Positions 7,095 through 15,317 of a stretch of 35,636 bases of DNA are shown piece after piece; positions within the stretch are counted from its first letter, which is position 1; every line of letters begins with the position of its first letter. This DNA comes from an uncultured Collinsella sp. (lineage in GTDB: Bacteria; Actinomycetota; Coriobacteriia; Coriobacteriales; Coriobacteriaceae): positions 1 to 35,636 of the forward strand of contig UQKV01000020.1 in assembly GCA_900541665.1 (NCBI GenBank). The letters are read 5' to 3'. The translations under genes and the position numbers were made by a program. The notes under the pieces are model-generated. The model did no database searches. It was given only the letters and a program-made list of their open reading frames with translations, and was not told the DNA's origin.

Positions 7095-7501
7095 TAACGA
7101 GGCGTGAAACCGTCTTCATTGGCAAGTGGGGCTCGGGCCTGGGCGTCTACGAGGCGAAAACGCGTTCCCATACGCTCGTAGGAGGCATGAAGCGCCTCGA
7201 GATGAGATAGGATATTTGCCGGAGCTCCCTGTATCTCCATCTCGACTGAGCCGTCTTCCATGTTACGCACCCAGCCGGTGAGCGCGCGTGCCTGCGCGAG
7301 GTTGGTGTGGGTAAAGCGAAAGCCAACGCCCTGGACTTGCCCCGCCCAGCGCAGGAAATAGCGCAGGGGAGTGTCTTGAGTGGCCTCGTCGCTTGCGAGC
7401 ACAGTAAGCCTGCGGCGCAGCTCGAGCTCGACGTTTGATGGTTTTTGAGGCTCTCGACTGCCGCCGGTGACGCTGGAGAAGAACGTATCGAAGAGGCCCA
7501 T
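7091..7501 (-). CDS. Acylphosphatase-domain protein
   Basis: A 136-aa protein with an acylphosphatase domain from about residue 47. GQVQGVGFRFT contains the phosphate loop and the catalytic Arg62, and GWVRNMEDGSVEMEIQG holds the catalytic Asn. The enzyme hydrolyses carboxyl-phosphate bonds such as acetyl phosphate or 1,3-bisphosphoglycerate. The family is normally about 90 aa; here about 45 extra residues precede the domain, with no recognisable motif. The ATG at 7501 is 3 nt after the stop of the Gfo/Idh/MocA gene, so they are coupled. Confidence 0.9.
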   Translation of the reverse strand: MGLFDTFFSSVTGGSREPQKPSNVELELRRRLTVLASDEATQDTPLRYFLRWAGQVQGVGFRFTHTNLAQARALTGWVRNMEDGSVEMEIQGAPANILSHLEALHASYERMGTRFRLVDAQARAPLANEDGFTPRY

Positions 7502-7503
7502 AG

Positions 7504-8610
7504 CTATGCCTGCTTGCCTGCGTCGGCCGGGAAGGTTATGCCGGCCTGCTGGCGCACGGCATCCATGATGCGCAGTGAGACGAGTGTGACATCGCGGTAG
7601 TGGCCAAGCTCGTGGCGTCCCGCCGGGGTCTCCCAAATCTCTTCCTTAACGTTATCGATGCCGCCGATGGCGGTGATAAAGTCTGTGAGTTCGTATTCCA
7701 TAGTGTTGCTCGATTTGGGCAGGTCGAGCACGCGGCCGTTGTCTCCCTGTTCGCGCGGTGCCTCGGTCGCCGAGCCGCGTACGACGTCGCCGCGATAGTC
7801 GATGCGGACGTTGCGGGGCGTGGACAGATGGTCGATCTGGATAGTGCCACGCTCGCCTTCGATCTGCGAGGGCAGCAGGTCATTCGTAATTTTGGAGTGC
7901 GCGAGCTCGACGGAGATACGGCCACCGCCGTAGCTGGCGAGGATGGAACCGCAGCCATCGATGGGGCCGTGCGTGAGCTGTCGCGTGGTGGGATCGAGCA
8001 GAGTGGTCATGCTCGTAAGGCCGGAGGGCATGCCAAAGATCTCGACCATGGGCTCGACGGTATAGACGCCAATGTCCATGAGGGAACCCGATGCCATATT
8101 GCAGTCGAAGATATTGGTGGCGCGTCCCGCGAGAATCTCGTTGTAGCGCGAGGAATACTTGCCAAAGCGCAATGAGGCGCGGCGGATGGGGGCAATCTCG
8201 CCCAGGACGTCCTCGATGGCGTGGAAGGCGGGATCGTGGAGGGGACGCATAGCCTCGAGGGCCACGACACCTGCTGCCTCGGCAGCGCGAAAGACCTCGA
8301 GCGCCTGCGCTTCGGTGGCACAGAAGGGCTTTTCGACGATGACATGCTTGCCACCGGCGATGCAGGCAAGGGCCTGCTCGTAGTGAAGTGCGTTAGGGCT
8401 GCCGATATAGACGGCGTCGACGTCGGCGGCTGCCGCAAGCTCATCGAGTGACGTAAAGTTTCGCTCGCCACCGCGCTCGGCGGTAAAGGCAGTACCGCGC
8501 TCGGCATCGCGCGAGAGCGTGCCCACAAACGCGGCTTGGTCGTTGGCGTTGACGACCTGGATAAAGTCGTCGGTAATCATGGATGTGCCGATGGTCGCGA
8601 TGCGCAGCAT
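7504..8610 (-). CDS. Gfo/Idh/MocA-family oxidoreductase
   Basis: A 368-aa NAD(P)-dependent dehydrogenase. The N-terminal Rossmann domain starts MLRIATIGTSMITDDF. The EKPF motif (KHVIVEKPFCAT), whose Lys is part of the active site in the family, follows near residue 95, then the C-terminal alpha/beta domain with MDIGVYTVEPM. The nucleotide-binding glycine motif is GTSMI and not the usual GxGxxG, a variation seen in some family members. Substrates are usually sugars or their derivatives and cannot be fixed here. The ATG at 8610 has AAGGGGG upstream. It is coupled to the acylphosphatase gene downstream. Confidence 0.9.
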   Translation of the reverse strand: MLRIATIGTSMITDDFIQVVNANDQAAFVGTLSRDAERGTAFTAERGGERNFTSLDELAAAADVDAVYIGSPNALHYEQALACIAGGKHVIVEKPFCATEAQALEVFRAAEAAGVVALEAMRPLHDPAFHAIEDVLGEIAPIRRASLRFGKYSSRYNEILAGRATNIFDCNMASGSLMDIGVYTVEPMVEIFGMPSGLTSMTTLLDPTTRQLTHGPIDGCGSILASYGGGRISVELAHSKITNDLLPSQIEGERGTIQIDHLSTPRNVRIDYRGDVVRGSATEAPREQGDNGRVLDLPKSSNTMEYELTDFITAIGGIDNVKEEIWETPAGRHELGHYRDVTLVSLRIMDAVRQQAGITFPADAGKQA

Positions 8611-8683
8611 ACGTCCCCCTTGCGTTGTTTGGTCTACAGGATGAGTGTAGCGCGTGGGGATATAAAGCTGCGCGAAAACGCTA

Positions 8684-9169
8684 TTACAGGTCGCTCTCGT
8701 TAAAGCCGGTGTCGATATCGAGGTTGCTGCCGTCGGCCGCCGTGGTGGCGAGCTCATCGCAGCGCTCGTTGAGCTCGTGGCCGGCGTGACCCTTAACCCA
8801 GATGAACTCAACCTTGTGCTTGCTTTTGGCGGTGAGCAGGCGCTCCCACAGGTCGCGGTTCTTGACGGGCTGCTTGTTGGCGGTTTTCCATCCGCGCTTT
8901 TTCCAGCCGTCGATCCAGTGCTTGTTAAAGGCGTTGACGACGTACTGCGAATCGGAATGGACTTCGACGTCGCAGGGGCGGTTAAGTGCCTCGAGCGCCA
9001 CGATGACCGCCATGAGCTCCATGCGGTTGTTGGTGGTCTTGGCGTAGCCGCGCGAAAGCTCGGAGGTGAAGGTCTTGCCGGCGGGGTTGGTGTATTTGAG
9101 CACGGCGCCGTAGCCGCCGCGTCCCGGATTTGATCGGGCCGAGCCGTCGGTATAGATGATGACCTTCAC
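8684..9169 (-). CDS. rnhA: Ribonuclease HI
   Basis: A 161-aa RNase HI that cleaves the RNA strand of RNA-DNA hybrids. The four acidic active-site residues are visible: Asp8 in YTDGSARSNPG, Glu in NNRMELMAV, Asp in VEVHSDSQYVV, and a late Asp in NERCDELA, preceded by the WVKGHAGH motif. The GTG at 9169 is chosen because AAAGGAAG lies 3-8 nt upstream; an ATG at 9220 has none. A TACAAT hexamer on this strand (9208-9213) could be its -10 box, but no good -35 is seen. Confidence 0.95.
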   Translation of the reverse strand: MKVIIYTDGSARSNPGRGGYGAVLKYTNPAGKTFTSELSRGYAKTTNNRMELMAVIVALEALNRPCDVEVHSDSQYVVNAFNKHWIDGWKKRGWKTANKQPVKNRDLWERLLTAKSKHKVEFIWVKGHAGHELNERCDELATTAADGSNLDIDTGFNESDL

Positions 9170-9268
9170 GGGCTTCCTTTCGTTGGGTACGTTTCGTGTG
9201 AGTGACCATTGTAGCGCCATGCCCGCCGGGGGCTAGCAATCTACGATTTCTACCCCGTCTTCCGACAG

Positions 9269-10171
9269 TTAGCTGGCATGGATGATGCGGTTGAGCTCGT
9301 CGAGGTATTGCTGCAAGAGGGGAGAGGGCTTGCGCTCGTCGTGCATGATATAGCCTACGTGCATCGTTGGGGCGTCTGCTAACGGGATCGATGCCATACC
9401 CCATTGCATTTCATTGGAGAGGACACCGGTCGACAGGGTGTAGCCGTTCGACGTGATAAGTAAGTTAGTAAGTGTTCCGCGGTCCGAGATTCGTATGTTG
9501 CGGTCGCAAGGGATATAGCTAAAAGGTTCCTCGGCGTAATAGAAGGAGTTTGAGGTTCCCTGCTCAAAGCTGTAGCGCGTATATGGTGTGAGGTCGGCAA
9601 GGGACAGCTGCGGGCGGCGGGCAAGCGGGTGGCGCTCGCTAACGAAGACGTGGACCGTCGCGTCGAATAGGGGATGGAAGCTCGCGCGCGCATCGGCAAA
9701 AGCCTTCTGTAGAACGCGGGCGTTAAAGTCGTCCAGATAGAGGATGCCGATGTCGCTGCGAAATGCGCGGACGTCATCGATGATCTGCGATGTGGTGGTC
9801 TCGCGCATGATGAACTCGAACTTGCTGTCGCGGCAGCGCTCGACTACGTTGACAAAGGCCTCGACCGAAAAGGCGTAGTGCTGGGCAGAAATGGCGAGGC
9901 GGGCTTGCGGGGTACCGCCGTCCTCGTAGCGGGCCTCGAGCATGTCGGCCTGCTCTACGACCTGGCGCGCATAGCCCAAAAGCTCGGTGCCGTCGTTGGT
10001 GAGTGCAACACCGCGGCTAGAGCGCGTAAAGATTTCGATATGAAGTTCCTGCTCTAGGCTTTTGACGGCATTGGAGATATTGGACTGTGCCGTATAGAGG
10101 CGCTGGGCTGCGGCGTTGATCGAACCGGACTCTGCCACGGCGATCAAAAAGCGAAGCTGCTGGAGGGTCAT
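9269..10171 (-). CDS. LysR-family transcriptional regulator
   Basis: A 300-aa LysR-type regulator. The N-terminal winged helix-turn-helix reads MTLQQLRFLIAVAESGSINA, then AAQRLYTAQSNISNAVKSLE, with the typical LTNDGTELLGYARQV linker, followed by a substrate-binding co-inducer domain. It is transcribed divergently from metY, so it may control metY or itself. The palindrome GATAGCTATC (10188-10197), about 17 nt upstream of its start, could be a binding site. The inducer is unknown; a sulfur or methionine metabolite would fit the neighbour. Confidence 0.9.
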   Translation of the reverse strand: MTLQQLRFLIAVAESGSINAAAQRLYTAQSNISNAVKSLEQELHIEIFTRSSRGVALTNDGTELLGYARQVVEQADMLEARYEDGGTPQARLAISAQHYAFSVEAFVNVVERCRDSKFEFIMRETTTSQIIDDVRAFRSDIGILYLDDFNARVLQKAFADARASFHPLFDATVHVFVSERHPLARRPQLSLADLTPYTRYSFEQGTSNSFYYAEEPFSYIPCDRNIRISDRGTLTNLLITSNGYTLSTGVLSNEMQWGMASIPLADAPTMHVGYIMHDERKPSPLLQQYLDELNRIIHAS

Positions 10172-10187
10172 CGGCGCCCGTCCTTTC

Positions 10188-10197
10188 GATAGCTATC
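10188..10197. promoter_or_regulatory. Short perfect palindrome in the lysR/metY divergent region
   Basis: GATAGCTATC is a perfect 10-bp palindrome between the lysR start and the metY promoter. LysR regulators often bind AT-rich dyads in such divergent regions; the assignment is weak. Confidence 0.3.
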
Positions 10198-10232
10198 TAA
10201 AAAACCGATAACAGGTTAGCGCTTTTAAGTGA

Positions 10233-10261
10233 TTGACCGAGGGAAACAATGCTCGTACTAT
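10233..10261 (+). promoter_or_regulatory. Sigma-70-type promoter of metY
   Basis: TTGACC (10233-10238), a 17-nt spacer and TACTAT (10256-10261) make a good housekeeping promoter. Transcription would start near 10268, giving a leader of about 175 nt before metY. Confidence 0.75.
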
Positions 10262-10278
10262 TCAAAACACACAAAGGC

Positions 10279-10393
10279 GGTAGGTAATTAAGCCAACCAC
10301 GGAACCGGGATGCGAAAGGAGGCCCGCATATGAATTGCTTACCAAGACGAATGCCGGGCTCCTGTTTGCGCCCGTCGGCGTGATCAGGAGACA
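10279..10393 (+). ncRNA. Structured 5' leader of metY, candidate riboswitch of unknown class
   Basis: The leader can form a closing stem between GGTAGGTAATT (10279-10289) and AATTGCTTACC (10333-10343), 11 pairs including two wobbles, enclosing an ATGCG/CGCAT hairpin (10310-10329). A second hairpin pairs CTCCTG with CAGGAG (about 10360-10391) around CGCC/GGCG. GGAGGCCCGCAT (10318-10329) could alternatively pair, with bulges, to ATGCCGGGCTCC (about 10351-10362), which would break both structures. A T-rich stretch (about 10400-10435) follows before the ribosome binding site. I do not recognise the SAM-I, SAM-II, SAM-IV, cobalamin or T-box core sequences. Confidence 0.5.
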
Positions 10394-10444
10394 GCGACTT
10401 ACTTCTCTCTTTTTATTTACTTTTGTTCGATCAAGGAGATCATC

Positions 10445-11755
10445 ATGAGCCAGTTCATCAACAACCCCGAGCACACCTTTGGTTTCGATACCCTGCAGCT
10501 TCACGTTGGCCAGGAGAGCGCCGATCCCGCATCCGACTCCCGCGCCGTGCCTATCTACCAGACCACGAGCTATGTGTTCCGCAATTCCCAGCACGCCGCC
10601 GACCGCTTTGGTCTTGCCGACGCCGGCAACATCTACGGCCGTCTGACCAACTCCACCCAGGGCGTCTTCGAGGACCGTATCGCCGCACTCGAGGGTGGTG
10701 TGACAGGTCTTGCCGTCGCCTCCGGTGCTGCTGCCATCACCTATACCCTGCAGGCTCTTGCCCAGGCCGGTGACCACGTGGTGGCTCAAAAGACCATCTA
10801 CGGTGGCTCCTACAACCTGCTGGAGCATACGCTCTCCCAGTTTGGCGTCGAGACCACCTTCGTCGATGCCCACAACCTGGACGAGGTCGAGGGCGCCATC
10901 AAGGACAACACCACGGTCATCTATCTCGAGACGCTCGGCAACCCCAACTCCGACATCCCCAACATCGACGCCATCTCCGAGATCGCCAAGAAGCACGGTC
11001 TGCCGGTTGTCGTCGACAATACCTTCGGCACCCCGTATCTGTTCCGTCCGCTGGAGCATGGTGCCAACATCGTCGTCCACTCCGCAACCAAGTTCATCGG
11101 CGGTCACGGCACTTCGCTGGGCGGTGTGATCGTCGACGGCGGTAACTTTGATTGGAAGGCGAGCGGAAAGTACGCCCAGATCGCTGAGCCCAACCCCTCC
11201 TACCACGGTGTTTCGTTTGCCGAGGCTGCCGGTCCCGCCGCCTTCGCGACCTATGTCCGCGCTATCTTGCTGCGTGACGAGGGCGCCTGCATCAGCCCGT
11301 TCAACGCCTGGGTCCTGCTCCAGGGCACCGAGACTCTGTCGCTGCGCGTTGACCGTCATGTCGAGAACACCAAGAAGGTCGTTGAGTTCTTGGTTGGTGA
11401 CAGCCACGTCGCCAAGGTGAACCACCCGAGCCTGCCTGAGCACCCCGATCACGAGCTCTATCAGAAGTATTTCCCCAACGGCGGTGCCTCGATCTTTACC
11501 TTTGAGATTAAAGGTGGTCAGGAGGCAGCTTGGAAGTTCATCGATCATCTGCAGGTGTTCTCGCTGCTCGCCAACGTGGCCGACGTCAAGTCGCTCGTCG
11601 TACACCCGGCTACCACTACGCACTCCCAGCTCTCTGCCGAGGAGCTCGCCGAGCAGAACATCACGCCCTCCACAATCCGTCTTTCCATCGGTACCGAGAA
11701 CGCCGAGGACATCATTTGGGATCTGAAGCAGGCCTTCGCCGCGCTGGACGAGTAA
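10445..11755 (+). CDS. metY: O-acetylhomoserine sulfhydrylase (Cys/Met metabolism PLP enzyme)
   Basis: A 436-aa PLP-dependent enzyme of the Cys/Met family, expected to form homocysteine from O-acetylhomoserine and sulfide. Seen are YGRLTNSTQ (phosphate-contacting region), the GLAVASGAAAI segment, VVVDNTFGTPYLFRPLEHGA, and the PLP lysine in HSATKFIGGHGT. The length of about 430 aa and the SYHGVSF insert fit MetY and not the shorter MetB/MetC enzymes. AAGGAG precedes the ATG by 8 nt. Expression probably responds to the leader RNA and perhaps to the divergent LysR regulator. A strong terminator follows. Confidence 0.93.
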   Translation: MSQFINNPEHTFGFDTLQLHVGQESADPASDSRAVPIYQTTSYVFRNSQHAADRFGLADAGNIYGRLTNSTQGVFEDRIAALEGGVTGLAVASGAAAITYTLQALAQAGDHVVAQKTIYGGSYNLLEHTLSQFGVETTFVDAHNLDEVEGAIKDNTTVIYLETLGNPNSDIPNIDAISEIAKKHGLPVVVDNTFGTPYLFRPLEHGANIVVHSATKFIGGHGTSLGGVIVDGGNFDWKASGKYAQIAEPNPSYHGVSFAEAAGPAAFATYVRAILLRDEGACISPFNAWVLLQGTETLSLRVDRHVENTKKVVEFLVGDSHVAKVNHPSLPEHPDHELYQKYFPNGGASIFTFEIKGGQEAAWKFIDHLQVFSLLANVADVKSLVVHPATTTHSQLSAEELAEQNITPSTIRLSIGTENAEDIIWDLKQAFAALDE

Positions 11756-11816
11756 GGCGTCTTGTGCAAGGCCCCCTTGCGACTCGATAGGTATAACTGC
11801 ATAAAATACCTGCTCA

Positions 11817-11856
11817 AGGCGCCTGTGCGAACAATGGTTGCACAGGCGCCTTTTTT
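11817..11856 (+). terminator. Intrinsic terminator of metY
   Basis: A perfect 12-bp stem (AGGCGCCTGTGC / GCACAGGCGCCT) with an 11-nt loop runs into a T6 tract. Confidence 0.92.
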
Positions 11857-12067
11857 GCATAGAACGGGTGCAAAAACAGGGTTTTTGACACGCTTTATGC
11901 ATTCGAGTTGTGGAAAACTCCTGTTGAGAGGATGTGAGTTTTACGCAATTGACGTGCACCTTTTAAGTAAAACCGCAGGTCGCGATTTGCTCGGGGTACT
12001 ATGCAGCGCGATTGAATCACACGCAGCTCAAACGCAGCAAAAACGCACTACGGAGGTTTCCAGCTAC
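11857..12067 (+). other. Upstream region of the secreted protein gene
   Basis: No gene is supported here. TTGACA (11885-11890) and TACTAT (11997-12002) are promoter-like hexamers but are not at a usable distance from each other. ACGGAGG lies about 12 nt before the ATG at 12068. Confidence 0.4.
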
Positions 12068-12841
12068 ATGAGGATCGATTCACGAAAACCGAAAGCCGCC
12101 GCCCTTTCCGCCGCTCTGACCGTGGCACTTTTGGCGGGCGCCGGTGCAACTGATGCCCACGCCGCAACACTGTCCGATACGGTTGGATCTACGCCGTCCG
12201 AGACGACGCTGGTACAGCCCGTTGACTATCGCGGCGATGGTTATGGTTCCATGCAGGAGTGGAACGCCTCGATGGAGGCCAAGCGCGATTCCCTGGAGAT
12301 GCGCGCTCAGATCATCATGAACATGTACGGTGACTATGCCACCGATGACGAGCGCGCTGTGCTGCAGGGTTGCATCGACGGCGCGGGTAGCCTGTTGACG
12401 ATGGGGGAGGTCGACGCCAAGTCGACCGAGCTCGATGAGCTGCGCACTGCGCTTGAGGATGCCAAGCGCGAAGCGCTCGAGGCTGCCGCCGAGGCGGAGG
12501 CTGCCGAGGCCGTCCAAGCTTCGTACTACAACGCCGGTTACACTCCGTCCTACGCGTCTGCCGCGTCCTACGCGAACGGATCGGGCCTGACGCGCTCTGC
12601 GGGTGTCAATAACTACAACGGGCGCCGCGAGACCTATTACAGCAGCAATGTGCTTTATCACTATCGCACGGGCGAATGGACTCAGGATTCTGAGGGCTTC
12701 TGGCGCGATTCCGACGGCTATTACGTTGTTGCCGCGGGCGATATGGCCCAGGGCTCGACCTTTACGGGCTCCAAGGGTGATTGCAAGGTCTATGACTCCG
12801 GCTGCGCTGCCGGAACCACCGACTACTATACCGGTTGGTAA
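12068..12841 (+). CDS. Secreted protein with helical middle and 3D-like C-terminus
   Basis: A 257-aa protein with a Sec signal peptide (positively charged start, hydrophobic ALSAALTVALLAGAGA, cleavage after DAHA near residue 32). Residues about 65-150 are helical and end in an Ala/Glu-rich coiled-coil-like stretch. A Tyr/Ser/Ala-rich linker follows. The last 60 residues end in GDCKVYDSGCAAGTTDYYTGW, which recalls the end of 3D/double-psi barrel domains found in cell-wall proteins; this is a loose resemblance. Two Cys flank KVYDSG and may form a disulfide. Function unknown; a cell-envelope role is likely. The frame is open upstream to 11762, across the metY terminator, and that part is not coding. 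Confidence 0.8.
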   Translation: MRIDSRKPKAAALSAALTVALLAGAGATDAHAATLSDTVGSTPSETTLVQPVDYRGDGYGSMQEWNASMEAKRDSLEMRAQIIMNMYGDYATDDERAVLQGCIDGAGSLLTMGEVDAKSTELDELRTALEDAKREALEAAAEAEAAEAVQASYYNAGYTPSYASAASYANGSGLTRSAGVNNYNGRRETYYSSNVLYHYRTGEWTQDSEGFWRDSDGYYVVAAGDMAQGSTFTGSKGDCKVYDSGCAAGTTDYYTGW

Positions 12842-13030
12842 TCTGCCATAAGCCAATAGGAGATGACGGGCGGGCGTCTTTACTGAGCCTTTGGGCACAA
12901 CGTAGGGGCGTCCGTTTTTTGTGCGTGCTTGAGTTAACAGAGCGCTTACCGTGGCAGTACGCCGCGCATATGGGCGCGGGGCACACTAGTTCATGAGAAA
13001 TAAGGTCTTTCTCGTGGAGGAAGTGGTCTT

Positions 13031-13237
13031 GTGAACGCTCGAGATATCGCCGTTGCCGCCGTTGCATTGACGCTTGGTTGCCTTGGTCCTACGGCCGCGC
13101 TCGTCGCGGGTATGCAGGGGTCTTGTGGGGCTGCCTCTATCGTGGTTGGCGTGTTGATCGCGGCCGCGCTGCTGGGAAGTGTGGGCGTGGTTCTTTGCCG
13201 CGATGACGAGGACGAGGTGCCGGAGTCGCAACGCTAG
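13031..13237 (+). CDS. Small membrane protein, unknown
   Basis: A 68-aa protein with two hydrophobic segments (about residues 5-27 and 34-56) and a short acidic tail (CRDDEDEVPESQR). GGAGGAAG lies 9 nt before the GTG start, and a strong terminator follows, so it looks like a real single-gene unit. A Cys pair (Cys17 and Cys32) sits around the loop between the segments. I do not recognise the family. Confidence 0.65.
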   Translation: MNARDIAVAAVALTLGCLGPTAALVAGMQGSCGAASIVVGVLIAAALLGSVGVVLCRDDEDEVPESQR

Positions 13238-13278
13238 CTGTTGTGAGATTGGCCGCCGGTCATAGACGAAGATGAAGG

Positions 13279-13313
13279 CCGCCGCAGGGGAAAGGTTCCC
13301 TTGCGGCGGTTTT
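13279..13313 (+). terminator. Terminator after the small membrane protein gene
   Basis: A 14-bp stem (CCGCCGCAGGGGAA / TTCCCTTGCGGCGG, one wobble) with a 3-nt loop is followed by TTTT. It may also stop the minus-strand panE transcript, since AAAACCGCC lies on the other side. Confidence 0.85.
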
Positions 13314-13346
13314 GCTGTTAAGGCTGTTGAATGCGGCGCGTTGGCG

Positions 13347-14261
13347 CTACCAGCTTTTCTCGATATCGCGGATGCGCCGATAGAGCCACTCGTTTTGCGG
13401 TGCCTGGATATCGTGTTTGGCTGCGAGGCGGCAGATGGTGCCCGCGAACTCATCAACCTCGGTTTTGCGCCTTGCGATGCGGTCCTGCGCCATCGAGGGC
13501 ATACCGGCGGGGTCGATTCCCTCGATGAGGTGCACCATTTGCGTCAGGTCTGCCTCGGTCAGCTCAACGCCCTCGGCGTTGGCGACCGCAAGCGTTTCGC
13601 GCATGGCGGAAACAAAGCAGCGACGCTGCTCGGAGCCCGGCTCCGTGGCGCTTCCGTAGGTCCCGCCGTAGGCCATGCAGGTCTGGTTGATGCCGTCGTT
13701 GAGCATGAGTTTGGCCCACATGCGGTGAGCGATGTCGTCCTCGACGGTATGGGCGATGCCGCAGCGCGTATAGAGCTCGTCGATGGCGGTAACGGTTGCG
13801 GGCTTGGTGCCCGCTGCCGCGCCAAAGCGAATCTCGCCCGCATTGGTAAAGGTGAGCGCACCGTTGAGGAACACGGCGTCCATGCCCTGGCAGATACCAA
13901 GAACGGTATGCTCCCAGCCAAAGCGTTCGGCAATCTTTTGCTCGCTCGTAATGCCGTTGCACAGCGAGGCGATGAGCGTGTTGGGTCCCACGACACGCTC
14001 CATAGTCTTGAGTGCTTGGTCGAGACCGGTGGTCTTGACCGTCAGGATGACCAGATCGGCGGGTGTCGCCTCGCTGGCGCGGACGGACGTGAGATCGCAG
14101 GGTTTGCCGTTGACGGTGAGCGCGTCGTTCGCATGGCGCTCAAAGCGAGCGTCGTCCATGACGTATTCGACGGCGTCGTTGCCGAGGGCCTTGGCAATCA
14201 TGCTGCCGTAGAGCAGGCCGACGCCGCCCTTGCCGATAAAGGCGACCTTGTTGATCTGCAT
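13347..14261 (-). CDS. panE: 2-dehydropantoate 2-reductase (ketopantoate reductase family)
   Basis: A 304-aa NADPH-dependent reductase that would make pantoate for coenzyme A. Seen are the N-terminal nucleotide-binding IGKGGVGLLYGS, VILTVKTTGLDQAL, the NGI segment after VVGPNTLIASLCNG, and the conserved WAKLMLNDGINQTCM that carries the catalytic Lys region. Family members often act on other 2-keto acids, so the substrate is probable and not proven. The ATG at 14261 has GGGGAG 9 nt upstream; the ATG three codons earlier directly abuts that site. No other pantothenate genes are nearby. Confidence 0.85.
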   Translation of the reverse strand: MQINKVAFIGKGGVGLLYGSMIAKALGNDAVEYVMDDARFERHANDALTVNGKPCDLTSVRASEATPADLVILTVKTTGLDQALKTMERVVGPNTLIASLCNGITSEQKIAERFGWEHTVLGICQGMDAVFLNGALTFTNAGEIRFGAAAGTKPATVTAIDELYTRCGIAHTVEDDIAHRMWAKLMLNDGINQTCMAYGGTYGSATEPGSEQRRCFVSAMRETLAVANAEGVELTEADLTQMVHLIEGIDPAGMPSMAQDRIARRKTEVDEFAGTICRLAAKHDIQAPQNEWLYRRIRDIEKSW

Positions 14262-14283
14262 ATGAATCATCTCCCCATATAAA

Positions 14284-14306
14284 AGGCGCCCGCATATGGG
14301 GCGCCT
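14284..14306 (-). terminator. Terminator of the cyclase-family gene
   Basis: An 8-bp stem (AGGCGCCC / GGGCGCCT) is followed on the minus strand by TTTTATA. It separates the cyclase-family gene from panE. Confidence 0.75.
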
Positions 14307-14384
14307 GATGGATTGTATGTCGTCGGGGCGTTTGGTGGGCGCGCGGGGCTGCTGTTGTGAAAAAGAAACTATTGCGCAGTGCGC

Positions 14385-15155
14385 TTATGCCGCGGGGCAG
14401 ACCGCAAAAACGCGCGCGGGGTATCCGACACCATCACGGACCTTAGGGAAGGTGCAGAAGATGACGGCGCCCGTGGCGGGAAGCTCGTCTAGATGGTCCA
14501 TGACCTCGATCTGATAGCGGTCGACCGAGAGGATGTACTGCTCGCCGGGGTAGGGGTAGGCGTCCTCCCGCGTGGTCACGCTCGCCGGGTCGGTGTCGGC
14601 CGGCTCGTGGCCGATAGCGCCGATGTTGCGCTCTTCAACGAGCCACTTGATGGCGTCGAGGTCCCAGCCGGGGTAGTGGGGCTGGCCGTCCTCGTCCTTG
14701 TTTTCGAGGTCGGCGAGCTTGGACCAGTCGGAGCGGAAGGCAACAAAGGCGTCCTTGGGAATGCGACCGTGCTCATTCTCCCAGGCTTTGAGGTCCTCGA
14801 TGGTCAGGATAAAGTCAGGGTTTGCGGCGCATTCCTTGTGCTTGTCGATCACGCAGAGCGGATGCATAAACTCGATGGGTTCAATCTCTCCAAGGGAACG
14901 ACCCTCAACGTGGAAATGCCGCGGTGCGTCGACATGCGTGCCGTACTGCGAGGCGACCGAATACTGAAAGCAGCGCATAGGGGCGAGCATGTCCTCGGGC
15001 GTGTTTGGCAGATAGTCGAAGAGCTTGGTAGACTCAAACGGCTTAAAGCCAAACCAGTGCGGGGTGTCGCACGAGAGCGTGTGGGTGAGGTCGACCCAGC
15101 GATAATCGGTGCTTTTGAGCTGGGATGCGAGGTTCCAAAGGTCGAGCGCGGGCAT
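14385..15155 (-). CDS. Cyclase-family (kynurenine formamidase-like) metal hydrolase
   Basis: A 256-aa protein of the cyclase family. The metal-binding motif is YGTHVDAPRHF (HxDxxxH), preceded by the WVDLTHTLSCDTPHW segment common in this fold, with a C-terminal GHEPADTDPAS region where a further metal-binding His/Glu lies. Family members include kynurenine formamidase and isatin hydrolase, so a hydrolysis of an amide or lactam is likely, but the substrate is not readable. AAAGGAG precedes the ATG by 6 nt. It is probably a single-gene unit ending in the hairpin at 14284. Confidence 0.87.
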   Translation of the reverse strand: MPALDLWNLASQLKSTDYRWVDLTHTLSCDTPHWFGFKPFESTKLFDYLPNTPEDMLAPMRCFQYSVASQYGTHVDAPRHFHVEGRSLGEIEPIEFMHPLCVIDKHKECAANPDFILTIEDLKAWENEHGRIPKDAFVAFRSDWSKLADLENKDEDGQPHYPGWDLDAIKWLVEERNIGAIGHEPADTDPASVTTREDAYPYPGEQYILSVDRYQIEVMDHLDELPATGAVIFCTFPKVRDGVGYPARVFAVCPAA

Positions 15156-15317
15156 GGGCGACTCCTTTCATCGGGCTTTTTGCTGATGTTAAAGCGGTGC
15201 CGTGACGGCCTGATTTCTGCTGCGTTACGATACGTTCTCAATTGCGATTCCGATGTGTTTCGATGACGTGACGGGTTTGTTTCGCCTTGTCAGGGCTTCG
15301 ATGGGAGGGGAGGGGCC

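Noticed and set aside
10279..10444. Known SAM, cobalamin or T-box riboswitch before metY
   Set aside because: I compared from memory with the conserved cores and found no convincing match, so the leader is reported only as an unnamed structured RNA.
10262..11959. 565-codon open frame antisense to metY
   Set aside because: It mirrors the biased codons of a clear PLP enzyme and crosses the metY leader and terminator. Long antisense frames are common over GC-rich, highly biased genes.
11762..12067. Upstream extension of the secreted protein frame
   Set aside because: It would run through the metY terminator and destroy the obvious signal peptide at 12068.
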